DNA from: Nitrospirota bacterium
GTDB taxonomy: Bacteria > Nitrospirota > Thermodesulfovibrionia > Thermodesulfovibrionales > Magnetobacteriaceae
Length of the DNA stretch: 5,673 nucleotides
NCBI GenBank assembly: GCA_015233265.1
Contig: JADFXZ010000149.1
Coordinates: 1-5,673, forward strand
Direction: 5' to 3'
The notes under the pieces are model-generated. The model ran no database searches and had not been told where the DNA came from. It saw only the letters and a list, made by a program, of their open reading frames with translations. Shown one piece after another: positions 5,207 to 5,673 of this stretch. A program made the translations under genes and the position numbers. The first letter of the stretch is position 1. Every line of letters begins with the position of its first letter.

Positions 5207-5634
5207 TCAGTCTTACGTTTTAGACCAACTAAGAAGACTGAGACACCTTTATTGGTTAGTTGGTATTTCATTATATCAACAACAAGAGGATGTTGATCTT
5301 TGGCTGTTAAAGCAACCTCCGCCTCAAAAACAATACCATCTATGCCGAAATACAAATAATCCCACTGGTATTCAAACATGATCTTATTTTCTCTATCTCG
5401 CTGAAAGACCATATCCTGATAGGAACCAAGCTGAACCGCAGAGTTTTTTCCACCGGGATTGAAGACTGTCTTACGGTCGGCGGATTCAACCGTCTGCTTT
5501 AGCATCATTAAGAACTGTCCAATACTGGATTTACCTGAACTGTTCGCTCCGAAGAACAGCGTAATCGGGGCCATGTTGATTGTCCCCGTGTCCTTCCATA
5601 GCTTAAAATTTTGTATTCGCAGTTTCTTCAGCAT
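5182..5634 (-). pseudogene. AAA ATPase N-terminal fragment (Walker A)
   Basis: The 150-residue frame opens MLKKLRIQNFKLWKDTG, the usual first strand of SMC/OLD-like ATPases, and has a clear Walker A loop GANSSGKS (29-36, K35 and S36) followed by a helix (IGQFLMMLKQTVES). Residues about 60-145 hold GSYQDMVF and beta strands typical of the next section of DUF3696 ATPases. The frame then stops at TGA 5182, where the C-terminal fragment is already running in another frame. Related proteins usually have roughly 370-600 residues, while the two pieces here give about 240. A central stretch of one hundred to a few hundred codons has been lost. The start has a ribosome site (AGAGG, 5642-5646, seven bases away). 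ATP binding might persist in the fragment, but coupled hydrolysis is not expected. Confidence 0.75.
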
Positions 5635-5673
5635 TTACTCGCCTCTGGTCATATCATGATCATTTCTTAGCAT
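5635..5673 (-). CDS. Possible 3' end of an upstream gene (partial)
   Basis: On the minus strand the last 12 codons of an open frame enter from the right edge, reading MLRNDHDMTRGE or its extension, and end at TAA 5637-5635. This stop directly abuts the ATPase ATG at 5634. Such tight packing is what a preceding operon gene would look like, and the ATPase ribosome site would then lie inside it. Twelve codons are too few to identify a family, and chance is a real alternative. Confidence 0.3.
   Translation of the reverse strand: MLRNDHDMTRGE

Overview
The window carries a compact bacterial gene set at moderate GC, with short gaps and 1-4 bp overlaps. No gene fixes the taxon. The mix (a flagellar stator pair behind a sigma-54-type promoter, an SPL-family radical SAM protein, HicB-type antitoxins, an AAA/PIN pair) would suit a free-living or environmental Gram-negative such as a Nitrospirota or a deltaproteobacterium-like lineage. 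That placement is a guess.

Left part (2-1191, + strand): the 3' end of a multi-pass membrane protein, possibly DUF2231-like, overlaps by 4 bp a metal-dependent cyclase/KynB-family hydrolase. A rho-independent terminator follows. Middle part (1192-3838, + strand): a good -24/-12 (sigma-54) promoter match leads into motA and motB, which overlap by 1 bp. A radical SAM SPL-family gene follows 22 bp later, then a perfect 9-bp-arm palindrome. MotA and MotB together form the ion-driven stator of the flagellar motor. Nothing in the sequence ties the radical SAM protein to motility beyond position.

Right part (about 3840-5673): this is a decayed toxin-antitoxin/defence-like patch. A complete-looking HicB antitoxin gene overlaps a HicA toxin gene that survives only as an 18-codon stub. 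It is followed by a second HicB-like frame that has a strong Shine-Dalgarno but ATT where the start codon should be, and whose tail does not look native. Convergent to these, on the minus strand, lies an operon-like pair: an AAA ATPase (DUF3696/OLD-like) and a PIN-domain nuclease, with a possible further gene end at the right edge. Both members are damaged. The ATPase has lost its centre and changes frame at the junction. The PIN gene has a single-base frameshift just before its last conserved acidic motif, and the lost C-terminus can be read in the neighbouring frame.

The most notable result is this sequence-level reconstruction of a broken ATPase-PIN module next to orphaned HicB antitoxins. 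There is no RNA gene, CRISPR array or transposase that I can support, and no gene-free stretch over 300 bases.
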